A stretch of DNA of 64,000 nucleotides from Microbacterium sp. zg-B96 (GCF_030246865.1 NZ_CP126738.1:1674001-1738000); one strand, 5' to 3'. Shown: positions 35,077 to 48,588, numbered from the stretch's first letter. Notes: generated by a model from the letters alone, not told the origin. Numbers and translations: made by a program.

Positions 35077-36777
35077 GTGACCTCGTACGATCCGCCGCGC
35101 CCGTGGACCCGCAGCTATGCCGAGGGCGTTCCCGCGGATCTGGCGCCGGTGACGGGCTCGCTCGTCGACATCGTCGCCGCATCGGCCCGCGACTACCCCG
35201 ACGCCCCCGCGCTGCAGTTCTTCGGCCGCGAGACCACCTACCGCCGCCTGCAGGAGCAGATCGACCGTGCTGCCGGGGCGCTGCACGCCCGCGGCGTGCG
35301 CGCCGGCGACCCGGTGGCCATCGTGCTGCCCAACTGCCCGCAGCACATCGTGGCGTTCTACGCCGTGCTGCGCCTGGGCGCCGTGGTGGTGGAGCACAAC
35401 CCGCTCTACACGCCGAGGGAGCTGCGCAAGCAGTTCGAGGACCACGGCGCCAAGCACGCGATCGTGTGGAGCAAGGTCATCGCGACGATGAAGGATCTGC
35501 CCATCGATCTGCAGGTCACCGACCTCATCGCGGTCGACGTGACGACGGCGATGCCGCTTTCCACGCAGTTCGCCCTGCGGCTCCCGATCGCGAAGGCGCG
35601 GGAGTCCCGTGCGGCACTTACCGAGCACGTCAGCGGTGTGACCACGTGGCAGCAGATCGTGTCGCACGATCCGATTCCGCTCTCGCACCCGAAACCGGCC
35701 ACCGATGACCTCGCGATCATCCAGTACACCAGCGGCACGACCGGCAGCCCCAAGGGCGCAGCGCTGACGCACCGCAACCTGCTCGCGAACGCGGCGCAGG
35801 CACAGGCGTGGGTGCCGTCGATCAAGCGGGGCAAGGGATGCGTCGTGTATGCCGTGCTGCCGATGTTCCACGCGTACGGACTGACGCTGTGCCTCACCTT
35901 CGCGATGTCGATGGGAGCGCGCCTGGTGCTGTTCCCCAAGTTCGACCCGGACCTGGTGCTCGCGGTGGTCAAGAAGCACCCCGCCACCTTCCTGCCGCTC
36001 GTCCCGCCGATCGCCGACCGCCTGCTGGCCGCCGCTCGCGCGCAGGGCGTGTCGCTGGCGGGCACTGAGATCGCGATCTCCGGCGCCATGGCGCTCCCAC
36101 ACGAACTGGTCGTCCCCTTCGAAGCGGCCAGTGACGGCTACCTCGTCGAGGGCTATGGGCTGTCGGAATGCTCCCCGGTGCTCATGGCCAACCCCGTGGC
36201 GACGCACCGCGTGCCCGGCACCGTGGGGCTGCCGCTGCCCGGCACCGAGTGCCGCGTCGTCGATCCGGATGCGCCGACCGTCGACGTCGTGCCAGGCGAA
36301 CGCGGCGAACTGCTGGTGCGTGGTCCGCAGGTGTTCAGCGGCTACTACGGCCGCCCGGAGGAGACCGAGCGCGTGTTCGTCGACGGCTGGTTCCGCACCG
36401 GCGACATCGTGACGATCGACGAGGCCGGGTTCGTCCGGATCGTCGACCGGATCAAGGAACTCATCATCACCGGTGGCTTCAACGTCGCCCCGACCGAGGT
36501 CGAGATCGCGCTGCGCCAGCACCCGTTGGTCAAGGATGCCGCCGTCGTCGGCCTGCCCGACGGAAAGTCCGGTGAAGAAGTGGTCGCCGCCATCGTCGTG
36601 GACGGCAACGCCGCCGTCGATGTCGAAGCGGTCCGGGAATTCACCCGCGGGATCCTGACGCCCTACAAGGTGCCTCGCCGCATCTTCATCGTCGATGAGC
36701 TGCCGAAATCACTGATCGGCAAGGTGCTGCGCCGCCAGGTGCGTGAGTCGCTGGAACAGCTCGTCTCGGGTCGGTGA
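35077..36777 (+). CDS. Long-chain fatty acid-CoA ligase (AMP-forming)
   Basis: 566 aa adenylate-forming enzyme that activates a carboxylic acid and transfers it to CoA. Motifs: P-loop-like YTSGTTGSPKGAALTH, GYGLSECSPV, the hinge WFRTGD and the C-terminal lysine segment SLIGKVLRRQVRE. It is of the FadD type; chain-length preference cannot be told. The GTG at 35077 is predicted leaderless. Confidence 0.92.
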   Translation: MTSYDPPRPWTRSYAEGVPADLAPVTGSLVDIVAASARDYPDAPALQFFGRETTYRRLQEQIDRAAGALHARGVRAGDPVAIVLPNCPQHIVAFYAVLRLGAVVVEHNPLYTPRELRKQFEDHGAKHAIVWSKVIATMKDLPIDLQVTDLIAVDVTTAMPLSTQFALRLPIAKARESRAALTEHVSGVTTWQQIVSHDPIPLSHPKPATDDLAIIQYTSGTTGSPKGAALTHRNLLANAAQAQAWVPSIKRGKGCVVYAVLPMFHAYGLTLCLTFAMSMGARLVLFPKFDPDLVLAVVKKHPATFLPLVPPIADRLLAAARAQGVSLAGTEIAISGAMALPHELVVPFEAASDGYLVEGYGLSECSPVLMANPVATHRVPGTVGLPLPGTECRVVDPDAPTVDVVPGERGELLVRGPQVFSGYYGRPEETERVFVDGWFRTGDIVTIDEAGFVRIVDRIKELIITGGFNVAPTEVEIALRQHPLVKDAAVVGLPDGKSGEEVVAAIVVDGNAAVDVEAVREFTRGILTPYKVPRRIFIVDELPKSLIGKVLRRQVRESLEQLVSGR

Positions 36778-36783
36778 CCGGCG

Positions 36784-37277
36784 CTACAGCGCGGTGAACT
36801 CTCCCGGTCTCGGCTGCACCCACGGCTCGTCCGTATAGCCCGGTTCGTTCGGGAAACGTCCACCACTGTCGTCGTGGCTCAGCTGCAGCACCGGAACCGA
36901 GGCCTCGTCGGGTCGCTGATAGAACCGGTTCGCGGCGAAGACGATGCTCCCGGGGTTCGGCACGGTCTCCACCAGCACCCGACGCGACCAGTGGTCGAAG
37001 CTGAGCAGATCTCCCGGCGCGAGGTCGTCACCGGCACGAATCCGTTCCGACACGTCGTTGAGCACCATCGCGGTGTCGTGGGGGCAGAGCCCGAAGATGA
37101 GCAGCTCCGGATGCCCCAGGCCGAACAGACCCACGGTGTAGGCGAACGTGGTCTCCCGCGCGCGGGAGTCGCCGCCGACGTACTGGATGTAGGTGCCGTA
37201 CCTGCGGATCGTTCCGCCGTGTGCCGGTCCTCCTGGTCGAGCCACGCCTGGATGGCGGGGTCGGGGGTGAGGGTCAT
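36784..37277 (-). pseudogene. DUF4262-like gene with a frameshift near its start
   Basis: The first ~18 codons (MTLTPDPAIQAWLDQEDRHT) are in one frame with a good AAAGGA ribosome site. From about 37,230 the coding continues in another frame: IRRYGTYIQYVGGD, FAYTVGLFGLGHPELLIFGL and RIRAGDDL. One base appears to be missing around 37,225-37,235. It is either a real frameshift mutation or a sequencing error. The intact protein would be about 164 aa, function unknown. Confidence 0.75.
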
Positions 37278-37343
37278 GGTGTGTCCTTTCTCGCTTTCCG
37301 GCGAGAGTAGAACATACCTACGACACTGCGCGGTGACGTCGGA

Positions 37344-40797
<3,454 letters not shown>

Positions 40798-40806
40798 GCG
40801 TCCAGT

Positions 40807-41991
40807 CTACGAGCGCTCCCGTGCGCGGGCTCCGGAGGCCGCTGCCCGCGCATGCGCATCCGGCAGCGCCGCGAGCAGGGCGTCGACGTCGGCGTCGGTG
40901 CTGGTGCGGCCCAGGGTCAGCCTGATCACGCTGCGGGCTTCGTCCTCGGACCGGCCCAGCGCCAGCACGACATGCGAGGGTTCGGGAACCCCGGCTTGGC
41001 AGGCAGATCCGGTCGACACCGCGATCCCGTGCTGATCGAGCAGGAACAGCAGCGTCTCCCCCGACACCCCCGGGAAGAGCAGGTGGGCGTTGCCCGGCAG
41101 CCGCTGCCGCTCATCGCCCAGCAGCTGCGCATCGGGGACGATCTGGCGGATGCCGCGCACGAGCCGGTCGCGCAGCGCGCTCAGCCGGGCGGACTCCTCG
41201 CTCAGCTCCGCGACGGCGCATTCGGCAGCGACGGCGAACGCGGCGGCGCCGGCGGCATCCTGTGTTCCAGAGCGCAGCGCACGCTGCTGACCGCCGCCGT
41301 GCAGCAGCGCCGTCGGGTTGGCGTGACGGGAGACCACCAGCGCCCCCACTCCCACCGGCCCGCCGACTTTATGCGCCGACACGCTCATCGCGCACAGTCC
41401 GGTGGCGCCCGTCGCCGCGCCACGCCACCGCGCGAAATCGACGCCGACGTGTCCGAATGCCCCGACGGCGTCCAGATGCAGCGGCACGCCCGCCGCTGCT
41501 GCGGCGGCTGCGAGCGCGCCGGCGTCGTTGAGAGTGCCGACCTCGTTGTTGGCCACGAGCGCTGTGGCCACCGCTGCGCCGGGCAGCGCCGCCGCGAAGG
41601 CGGCCTGGTCGATGCGCCCGGTGGGCTGCAACGGCACCGAGCGCACCTCAGCTTTCTCGTGAGTGTGCAGCCAGCCCACCGTGTCGCTCGTGGCGTGATG
41701 CTCGCCGTCGGGCAGCACCACGGCGGCCGTCCCCGGCGGCCGCGACCACCACAGGCCCTTCAGCGCCAGGTTGATCGCTTCGGTCCCGCCGGAGGTGAAC
41801 ACCACTTCGATCGGCTCGCACCCCAGCGTCGCGGCCAGCCGCTCCCGCGCATCCTCCAGCACCCGACGCGCCGCCTGGCCGCCGCCGTGGATCGATGACG
41901 GATTGCCGACCGTCTCGCTCGCCCGCAGCCACGCGGCGCGCGCCTGCGGGCGCAGCGGTGTCGTGGCCGCGTGGTCGAGATAAACGCTCAT
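40807..41991 (-). CDS. Cysteine desulfurase (NifS/IscS class)
   Basis: 394 aa PLP enzyme taking sulfur from cysteine. The N-terminus YLDHAATTPLR is canonical. The PLP lysine is in SAHKVGGPVGVGAL and the catalytic cysteine loop is VSTGSACQAGVPEPSHV. It lies nine bases upstream of mnmA on the same strand, although mnmA also has its own -10. It probably supplies sulfur for s2U34 of tRNA and perhaps other thiolations. The open frame upstream of the ATG is not conserved. Confidence 0.93.
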   Translation of the reverse strand: MSVYLDHAATTPLRPQARAAWLRASETVGNPSSIHGGGQAARRVLEDARERLAATLGCEPIEVVFTSGGTEAINLALKGLWWSRPPGTAAVVLPDGEHHATSDTVGWLHTHEKAEVRSVPLQPTGRIDQAAFAAALPGAAVATALVANNEVGTLNDAGALAAAAAAAGVPLHLDAVGAFGHVGVDFARWRGAATGATGLCAMSVSAHKVGGPVGVGALVVSRHANPTALLHGGGQQRALRSGTQDAAGAAAFAVAAECAVAELSEESARLSALRDRLVRGIRQIVPDAQLLGDERQRLPGNAHLLFPGVSGETLLFLLDQHGIAVSTGSACQAGVPEPSHVVLALGRSEDEARSVIRLTLGRTSTDADVDALLAALPDAHARAAASGARARERS

Positions 41992-42066
41992 CCCTCCACT
42001 CTCGCCCAGCCGCGGGCGCGGCGCCAGTCGCGCCGGCGGCATGCCGCGACGGTTAGTCTGGTCGCC

Positions 42067-44157
42067 ATGGCCAGCCCGAGCTCGACCCCGGCCGCACCCA
42101 CCCTCTCGCCCGGGCTGCTCAGCAGCCAGTTGGACGGCCTCGGTGTGACCTTCAGCGACGACGGCGGGACCCTGCGGGTCTGGTCGGCGCATGCCACGTC
42201 GATGGAATTGGTGCTCTTCGATACCGACGACCTTGATTGGGCCACCGACACGTTCGCTCTGGAACGAGGGCCGGGCGACGTCTGGCAGGTCACCACCCGG
42301 GCGCTGCGCGCCGGGGTGGTTTACGCCGTGCGCGTGGACGGACCCAGCGGCAACGGCAACATGTTCAACATCCAGTCGCTGCTGCTGGAGCCCTATGCGC
42401 GCGGACTGATCTCCGGCGGTGCCACCGACTGGCGCTGCGTGGCCGTGGACGACACGTTCGACTGGGGCGGAGTGGTCAAGCCCGCCGTGCCGCTGGATCG
42501 CACCGTGATCTACGAAGCGCACGTGAAAGGGCTCAGCAAGCGCCACCCCGACGTGCCACCGGCGCTGCACGGCACCTACGCGGGCCTGGCCCACCCGGCG
42601 ATGATCGAGCACTTCCGCACCCTGGGCGTCACAAGCGTCGAGCTCCTCCCAGTGCACGCCTTCGCATCCGAACCGCGCCTGCTGCACCTGGGCCTGACCA
42701 ACTACTGGGGCTACAACAGCGTGGGGTTCTTCGCCCCGCATGCCCCGTACGCCACCGAGGCCGCCCGGCGCGCCGGACCCGACGCGGTGCTGCGCGAGTT
42801 CAAGCAGATGGTCAAGGACCTGCACGAGGCGGGCCTCGAAGTGATCCTCGACGTCGTGTACAACCACACCGCGGAGGGCGAGATCGGCAGCCCGCGCACC
42901 AGCCTGCGCGGGCTGGACAACCGGGACTACTACCGGCAGCGCGACGACGGCGCCTACATCGACGTCACCGGATGCGGCAACTCGGTGAACACCGCGACGG
43001 ATGCCGCGGCGCGGCTGGTGCTGGATTCACTGCGGTACTGGGCGAACGACGTGCAGATCGACGGGTTCCGGTTCGACTTGGCCGTCACCCTCGGTCGAGA
43101 CAGCGACCACGCGTTCACCCCCGACCACCCGCTGCTGCGCGCCATCATCGACGACCCGGCGCTTGCGGGCGTGAAGAAGATCGCCGAGCCGTGGGACATC
43201 GGCGCCGGCGGCTGGCAGGTGGGCGGGTTCGGCGACGGCTGGCACGAGTGGAACGACCGCTACCGCGACCGGGTGCGCAACTTCTGGCTCAGCGACGTCG
43301 ACTACGCCCGCCGCGCCGCGACCGCTCCGGTCGGCATCGGCGGTTTCGCCACCCGCCTGGCGGGATCCTCGAACACCTTCAGCCCCGACCGCGGTCCGCT
43401 CGCGAGCGTCAACTTCGTCACCGCGCACGACGGGTTCACCCTGCGCGACCTCGTCTCCTACGACGTCAAGCACAACCTCGGCAACGGCGAGCAGAACCGC
43501 GACGGCGCCGACACCAACCGGTCGTTCAACCACGGCGCCGAGGGCCCCACCGACGACCCCGGCATCCTCGCCACCCGGCGCAAGGCGATGCGCAACCTGC
43601 TCGGCACGCTGCTGCTGTCCGCGGGGGTGCCCATGCTCACCGCGGGCGACGAGTTCGCCCGCTCGCAGCGGGGCAACAACAACGCCTACTGCCACGACTC
43701 GCCGCTGACCTGGATGCCGTGGGACCACGCCCCGTGGCAGGAGGACCAGTTCGCGCACGTGCAGCACCTGATCCGGCTGCGCCGCGAGAACCCGGCGCTG
43801 CGGCCCACCCGGTTCGCGCACGAGGAACGCGTCGTCCCCGGCGCGTCGCAGATGGACTGGTACGACGAACAGGGCCGGACGATGTCCGGCGAACGCTGGA
43901 CCAACCCCGCGCACCGCACGTTGCAGTACGCCGCGGCATCCACCCCGCAGACGGAGCAGCCCAACCGCATCCTGCTGATCGTGCACGGCAACGAGCGCCC
44001 CATCGATGTCACCCTGCCCGCGATAGACGGGGTGACCCGCTTCGTATCGCTGTGGTCCAGCGCGGACGAACGTCCGGGACAGGACGAGCCGGTGTTCCAC
44101 GAGGGGGATGTCGTGACCATGACCGGCACATCGATGCGGCTTTTCCGGGCGGAGTGA
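42067..44157 (+). CDS. glgX: Glycogen debranching enzyme (GlgX/TreX type)
   Basis: 696 aa GH13 enzyme cleaving alpha-1,6 branches. The N-terminal CBM48-like domain contains LRVWSAHATSMEL. Catalytic residues: Asp in DGFRFDLAVTLGRD, Glu in KKIAEPWDIG, Asp in TAHDGFTLRD. The ATG at 42067 lies seven bases after TAGTCT, predicting a leaderless mRNA. First of a glgX-glgE-glgB cluster; glgE has its own -10 as well. Confidence 0.93.
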   Translation: MASPSSTPAAPTLSPGLLSSQLDGLGVTFSDDGGTLRVWSAHATSMELVLFDTDDLDWATDTFALERGPGDVWQVTTRALRAGVVYAVRVDGPSGNGNMFNIQSLLLEPYARGLISGGATDWRCVAVDDTFDWGGVVKPAVPLDRTVIYEAHVKGLSKRHPDVPPALHGTYAGLAHPAMIEHFRTLGVTSVELLPVHAFASEPRLLHLGLTNYWGYNSVGFFAPHAPYATEAARRAGPDAVLREFKQMVKDLHEAGLEVILDVVYNHTAEGEIGSPRTSLRGLDNRDYYRQRDDGAYIDVTGCGNSVNTATDAAARLVLDSLRYWANDVQIDGFRFDLAVTLGRDSDHAFTPDHPLLRAIIDDPALAGVKKIAEPWDIGAGGWQVGGFGDGWHEWNDRYRDRVRNFWLSDVDYARRAATAPVGIGGFATRLAGSSNTFSPDRGPLASVNFVTAHDGFTLRDLVSYDVKHNLGNGEQNRDGADTNRSFNHGAEGPTDDPGILATRRKAMRNLLGTLLLSAGVPMLTAGDEFARSQRGNNNAYCHDSPLTWMPWDHAPWQEDQFAHVQHLIRLRRENPALRPTRFAHEERVVPGASQMDWYDEQGRTMSGERWTNPAHRTLQYAAASTPQTEQPNRILLIVHGNERPIDVTLPAIDGVTRFVSLWSSADERPGQDEPVFHEGDVVTMTGTSMRLFRAE

Positions 44158-44205
44158 ACGCGTCGCCTGTGTGTCCTGCCCATGCGGGGACGGTAGGTTC
44201 GATAG

Positions 44206-46293
44206 ATGGCCACAACGACACGAACCGCCCCGTCGAAAGGCTGGCGCAGCACCGCAGAGCTGCCGCTTCGGCCCGTCACCCCGTACCAGGCACGACCCGA
44301 CACCGTCGCCGGCCGCATTCCGTTGACGCTGCCGCGGCCGAGCGTCCCGGACCCCGGTTTCCGCCCCTCCGCATTCGCCGGAGAGGCTGTCCCCTTCCAG
44401 GTGACGGCCTTCCGTGAGGGCCACGACCTCATCGGTGTGCACGTGCGGCTGTTCTCCCCCACCGGCGAAGAATCGCTGCACCGGCTCTCGCCGTTGCACG
44501 ATGGATTCGACCGCTGGTGCGTGCTGGTCTCCCCGACCGCGCAGGGCATCTGGCGGTTCCGCTTCGAGGCCTTCGGCGACGACTTCGCCACGTGGGCGCA
44601 CGCCGCTGAACTGAAGATCGCCGCCGGGGTGGATGTCGCCCTGATGCGTGAATCCGGAGCATTGCTGTTCCAGCGCGCCGCTGCCGAGAAGACCCGTCCG
44701 ACCGCCGAGCGGCGCCGGCTCGAGGCGGCCGCCGCGCGGCTGCGCGACGCCACCGTCACCGACGATGCCGCGCTGGAGGTCGTGCGCGACGGCGACCTGG
44801 CCGCCGCATTCGCCGCCCGTCCGCTGCAGTCCCTGGTGACCATCGGCGCCACGTACGAGCTGCTCGTGGAGCGGGAGCGCGCCGGGGTGGGCGCCTGGTA
44901 CGAGTTCTTCCCTCGTTCCGAGGGTGCCACCGTGCAGCAGGACGGCACCGTGCGCAGCGGCACGTTCCGCACCGCAGCCCAGCGTCTGCCCGCCGTCGCG
45001 GCGATGGGGTTCGACGTGCTGTACCTGCCGCCGATCCACCCGATCGGGGAGCGTAACCGCAAGGGCCGCAACAACACCCTTGAAACGAACCCGGGCGACC
45101 CCGGTTCGCCGTGGGCCATCGGATCCAGCGCCGGCGGACACGACACCGTGCACCCCGACCTCGGCACGCTCGCCGACTTCCGCGACTTCGTCAAGGCGGC
45201 AGCCGACAACGGGCTGGAGATCGCTCTGGACCTGGCCCTGCAGGCCGCACCCGACCACCCGTGGGTCACCGAGCACCCGGAGTGGTTCACGACCCTGCCC
45301 GACGGCACGATCGCGTACGCCGAGAACCCGCCGAAGAAGTACCAGGACATCTACCCGGTCAACTTCGACAACGACCCCGACGGCATCCGTGCGGAGGTGT
45401 TGCGGATCGTGCGGCATTGGATCGCCCAGGGCGTGAAGATCTTCCGCGTCGACAACCCGCACACCAAGCCCCTGCAGTTCTGGGAGTGGCTGATCGCGAC
45501 GGTCACCGACGAGAACCCCGACGTGATCTTCCTCGCCGAGGCGTTCACGCGTCCCGCGCCGATGCAGCGACTGGCGATCGCCGGATTCCAGCAGAGCTAC
45601 TCGTACTTCACGTGGCGCAACACCAAGGCAGAGCTGGAGGAGTTCCTCGGGTCGGTGAGCGACGAGACGGCCGACTTCATGCGGCCGAACCTCTTCGTCA
45701 ACACCCCCGACATCCTCACCGAGTACCTGCAGTACGGCGGCCGCCCGGCCTACCGCGTCCGCGCGGCGATCGCGGCCACCGCCGGTGCCTCCTACGGCGT
45801 CTACGCCGGCTACGAGCTGTACGAGAACGTCGCCCGGCCGGGCTCCGAAGAGAACATCGACAACGAGAAGTACGAGTACAAGCTGCGCGATTGGGCCGGC
45901 GCGGAGGCCCGCGGCGACTCGCTGGCGCCGTTCCTCACCCGCCTGAACGAGATCCGCCGCGCGCACCCGGCGCTGCGGCAGCTGCGCAACCTCCGGCTGC
46001 ACTGGAGCGACGATGACGCGGTCCTCGTCTACGCCAAGCACCTGCCGGCCGCGCTGTCGCCCGACGCCGTCGACGACACGATCATCGTCGTGGCCAACGT
46101 GGATCCGCATTCCGCGCGCCAGACGACGGTGCACCTGGACACCCGCCAGTGGGCGGTGCGGCCCGGTGACTCGTTCGAGGTCGTCGACCTCATCACGGGC
46201 GCCGAGTGGACCTGGGCCGATCACAACTTCGTGCGCCTGGATGCTTTCCATGAGCCCGCACACATCCTGCACGTGAAGAAGGAGCAACGATGA
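44206..46293 (+). CDS. glgE: GlgE, alpha-1,4-glucan:maltose-1-phosphate maltosyltransferase
   Basis: 695 aa GH13_3 enzyme extending alpha-1,4-glucan from maltose 1-phosphate. The nucleophile Asp is in KIFRVDNPHTKP and the acid Glu in IFLAEAFTRP; YLPPIHPIGERNRKGRNN is characteristic. TAGGTT lies six bases before the ATG. Its stop overlaps the glgB start by four bases. TreS/Pep2 or GlgM, which would make the donor, are not in the window. Confidence 0.94.
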   Translation: MATTTRTAPSKGWRSTAELPLRPVTPYQARPDTVAGRIPLTLPRPSVPDPGFRPSAFAGEAVPFQVTAFREGHDLIGVHVRLFSPTGEESLHRLSPLHDGFDRWCVLVSPTAQGIWRFRFEAFGDDFATWAHAAELKIAAGVDVALMRESGALLFQRAAAEKTRPTAERRRLEAAAARLRDATVTDDAALEVVRDGDLAAAFAARPLQSLVTIGATYELLVERERAGVGAWYEFFPRSEGATVQQDGTVRSGTFRTAAQRLPAVAAMGFDVLYLPPIHPIGERNRKGRNNTLETNPGDPGSPWAIGSSAGGHDTVHPDLGTLADFRDFVKAAADNGLEIALDLALQAAPDHPWVTEHPEWFTTLPDGTIAYAENPPKKYQDIYPVNFDNDPDGIRAEVLRIVRHWIAQGVKIFRVDNPHTKPLQFWEWLIATVTDENPDVIFLAEAFTRPAPMQRLAIAGFQQSYSYFTWRNTKAELEEFLGSVSDETADFMRPNLFVNTPDILTEYLQYGGRPAYRVRAAIAATAGASYGVYAGYELYENVARPGSEENIDNEKYEYKLRDWAGAEARGDSLAPFLTRLNEIRRAHPALRQLRNLRLHWSDDDAVLVYAKHLPAALSPDAVDDTIIVVANVDPHSARQTTVHLDTRQWAVRPGDSFEVVDLITGAEWTWADHNFVRLDAFHEPAHILHVKKEQR

Positions 46294-48431
46294 CTTTGCC
46301 CGATGACCGAGTTCTCGACACCGTCGCGACCGGCTCCTACCACGCGCCTCACGAGGTGCTGGGGCTGCACAGCGCCGGCGAGGGCCGCTGGGTCGTGCGT
46401 GCCAGGCGTCCGCTCGCCGAGACGGTGACCGCCCGACTCGCCGACGGGCGCGACGTCACCCTGTCGCACCTGCGCGCCGGCATCTGGGAAGGCGGCTTCA
46501 CGGCATCCGCCGCTCTCCCCTACCAGCTGGTCACGACGTACGGCGACGGTTCCGGCTACACCGCAGAGGACCCGTACCGCTTCCTGCCCACGATGGGCGA
46601 GCTCGACCTGCATCTCATCCGCGAGGGGCGTCACGAGCAGCTGTGGCACGTGCTCGGCGCGCACGTCCGCGTGATCGATGGGGTCGACGGCGTCGCCTTC
46701 ACGGTGTGGGCGCCCAACGCCCAGGCCGTCCGCGTCGTCGGCGACTTCAACCTGTGGGACGGCCAGGGGCACCCGATGCGGTCGCTGGGCTCCAGCGGCG
46801 TCTGGGAGCTGTTCGTGCCCGCGCTCGGCGCCGGCACGGTCTACAAGTTCGAGATCCTCACCCGCGCGGGCCAGTGGATCCTCAAGGCCGACCCGATGGC
46901 ACGCCTCGCCGAGGTGCCGCCCGGCACGGCATCCGTCGTCACCGCCAGCGCGTACTCCTGGAACGACGACGGCTGGGTGTCCGCGCGCGCCGAGTCCCGC
47001 CCGCACGAGCTGCCCATGTCGGTCTACGAGGTGCACCTGGGTTCGTGGCGACCGGGGCTGTCCTACCGGGATGCCGCCGACCAGCTCATCGACTACGTCA
47101 CGTCGCAGGGCTTCACCCACATCGAGTTCATGCCCCTCGCCGAGCATCCCTTCGGCGGATCCTGGGGGTACCAGGTCAGCGGATACTACGCGCCTACCAG
47201 CCGGTTCGGCCAGCCCGACGACCTGCGCTACCTCATCGACCGGCTGCACCAGGCCGGCATCGGCGTGATCATGGACTGGGTGCCGGGACACTTCCCGAAG
47301 GACGCGTTCGCGCTGGCCCGCTTCGACGGTGAGCCGCTGTACGAGCACGGCGACCCCCGCCGCGGCGAGCACCGTGACTGGGGCACTTACATCTTCGACT
47401 ACGGCCGCAGCGAGGTGCGCAACTTCCTCGTCGCCAACGCACTGTACTGGTTCGAGGAGTTCCACATCGACGGGCTGCGGGTGGATGCCGTGGCATCCAT
47501 GCTCTACCTCGATTACTCCCGCGAGGCGGGCGAATGGCTGCCGAACATCCATGGCGGCCGGGAGAACCTCGAGGCGATCGGGTTCCTGCAGGAGGTCAAC
47601 GCCACCGCGTACAAGCGCTTCCCCGGGATCGCGATGATCGCCGAGGAATCCACCAGCTTCCCCGGCGTCACCGCACCGACCAGCCGCGGCGGGCTCGGGT
47701 TCGGGTTCAAGTGGAACATGGGCTGGATGAACGACTCGCTGCAGTACATCAAGCGTGATCCGATGTTCCGCGCGCACCACGAGGGGGAGCTGTCGTTCTC
47801 GTTCGCGTACGCGTTCACCGAGAACTTCGTGCTGCCCATCAGCCACGACGAGGTCGTGCACGGCAAGGGGAGCCTGTTCGGGCGCATGCCCGGCGACCAC
47901 TGGCAGAAGCTCGCGAACACGCGCGCGTACCTGGCCTACATGTGGGGACACCCCGGCAAGCAGCTGCTGTTCATGGGCCAGGAGTTCGGGCAGCTGTCGG
48001 AGTGGTCCGAGAGCCGGAGCCTTGATTGGTGGCTGCTTGAGCAGCCCTCCCACGCGCAGCTGCACTCGTTCGTGGCGAACCTCAACCACGTGTACCGCGA
48101 CCAGGCGCCGCTGTGGCAGCGTGACCACGACGCCGCCGCCTTCGGGCGCCTGGGCGGCCCGACGTGGAACCCGAACGTCATCGCGTTCGCCCGGCATGAC
48201 TACGACGGCGAAGCGGTCGCGGTGATCTGCAACTTCTCGGGCGTGCCGATCCACGGCTACGAACTGGACCTGCCCTCCGCGGGGACCTGGCGCGAAGTGC
48301 TCAATACCGACGCGCAGGAGTTCGGCGGATCAGGCGTCGGCAATCTCGGTGCCGTGCACGCCGCCGAGGGCGGGCGCGCCACGATGGTGCTTCCCCCGCT
48401 CGGGGTGCTCTGGCTGCGCCGCGACGCCTGA
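46290..48431 (+). CDS. glgB: 1,4-alpha-glucan branching enzyme
   Basis: 713 aa. An N-terminal glgB-specific domain and a CBM48 precede the GH13 barrel. Catalytic residues: Asp in DGLRVDAVASMLYLDYSR, Glu in MIAEESTSFPGV, Asp in ISHDEVVHGK. Translationally coupled to glgE through ATGA. The 20-bp repeat array begins eight bases after its stop codon. Confidence 0.95.
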   Translation: MTLPDDRVLDTVATGSYHAPHEVLGLHSAGEGRWVVRARRPLAETVTARLADGRDVTLSHLRAGIWEGGFTASAALPYQLVTTYGDGSGYTAEDPYRFLPTMGELDLHLIREGRHEQLWHVLGAHVRVIDGVDGVAFTVWAPNAQAVRVVGDFNLWDGQGHPMRSLGSSGVWELFVPALGAGTVYKFEILTRAGQWILKADPMARLAEVPPGTASVVTASAYSWNDDGWVSARAESRPHELPMSVYEVHLGSWRPGLSYRDAADQLIDYVTSQGFTHIEFMPLAEHPFGGSWGYQVSGYYAPTSRFGQPDDLRYLIDRLHQAGIGVIMDWVPGHFPKDAFALARFDGEPLYEHGDPRRGEHRDWGTYIFDYGRSEVRNFLVANALYWFEEFHIDGLRVDAVASMLYLDYSREAGEWLPNIHGGRENLEAIGFLQEVNATAYKRFPGIAMIAEESTSFPGVTAPTSRGGLGFGFKWNMGWMNDSLQYIKRDPMFRAHHEGELSFSFAYAFTENFVLPISHDEVVHGKGSLFGRMPGDHWQKLANTRAYLAYMWGHPGKQLLFMGQEFGQLSEWSESRSLDWWLLEQPSHAQLHSFVANLNHVYRDQAPLWQRDHDAAAFGRLGGPTWNPNVIAFARHDYDGEAVAVICNFSGVPIHGYELDLPSAGTWREVLNTDAQEFGGSGVGNLGAVHAAEGGRATMVLPPLGVLWLRRDA

Positions 48432-48438
48432 CCCGCGC

Positions 48439-48588
48439 CGAGTGAGTATTCGCGCCGCCGAGTGAGTATTCGTGGTCACGAGTACTCACTCGGCGAACGG
48501 CGAATGGAGCCCGTCTAGCGCGCGCTCGGCGCGAGCAATAGTCACTCGGCGCGAGCAATACTCACTCGACGCGAGCAATACTCACTCG
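48439..48588. repeat. 20-bp-period array B: two direct then four inverted units
   Basis: The core cgagtgagtatt begins at 48439 and 48459. A variant inverted core lies at 48481-48492. Inverted aata(c/g)tcactcg cores begin at 48537, 48557 and 48577, again 20 bp apart. The direct unit at 48439 is flanked by cgcgccg; the last three inverted units are preceded by gcgagc. This is the reverse layout of the array at 31506-31676. It fills the gap between glgB and the convergent thioredoxin gene. Confidence 0.9.

Noticed and set aside
43027..46287. Very long antisense open frame (over 1,000 codons) opposite glgX/glgE
   Set aside because: It is a third-position GC shadow of genuine GH13 genes, with no start signal and Arg/Val/Asp-rich composition.
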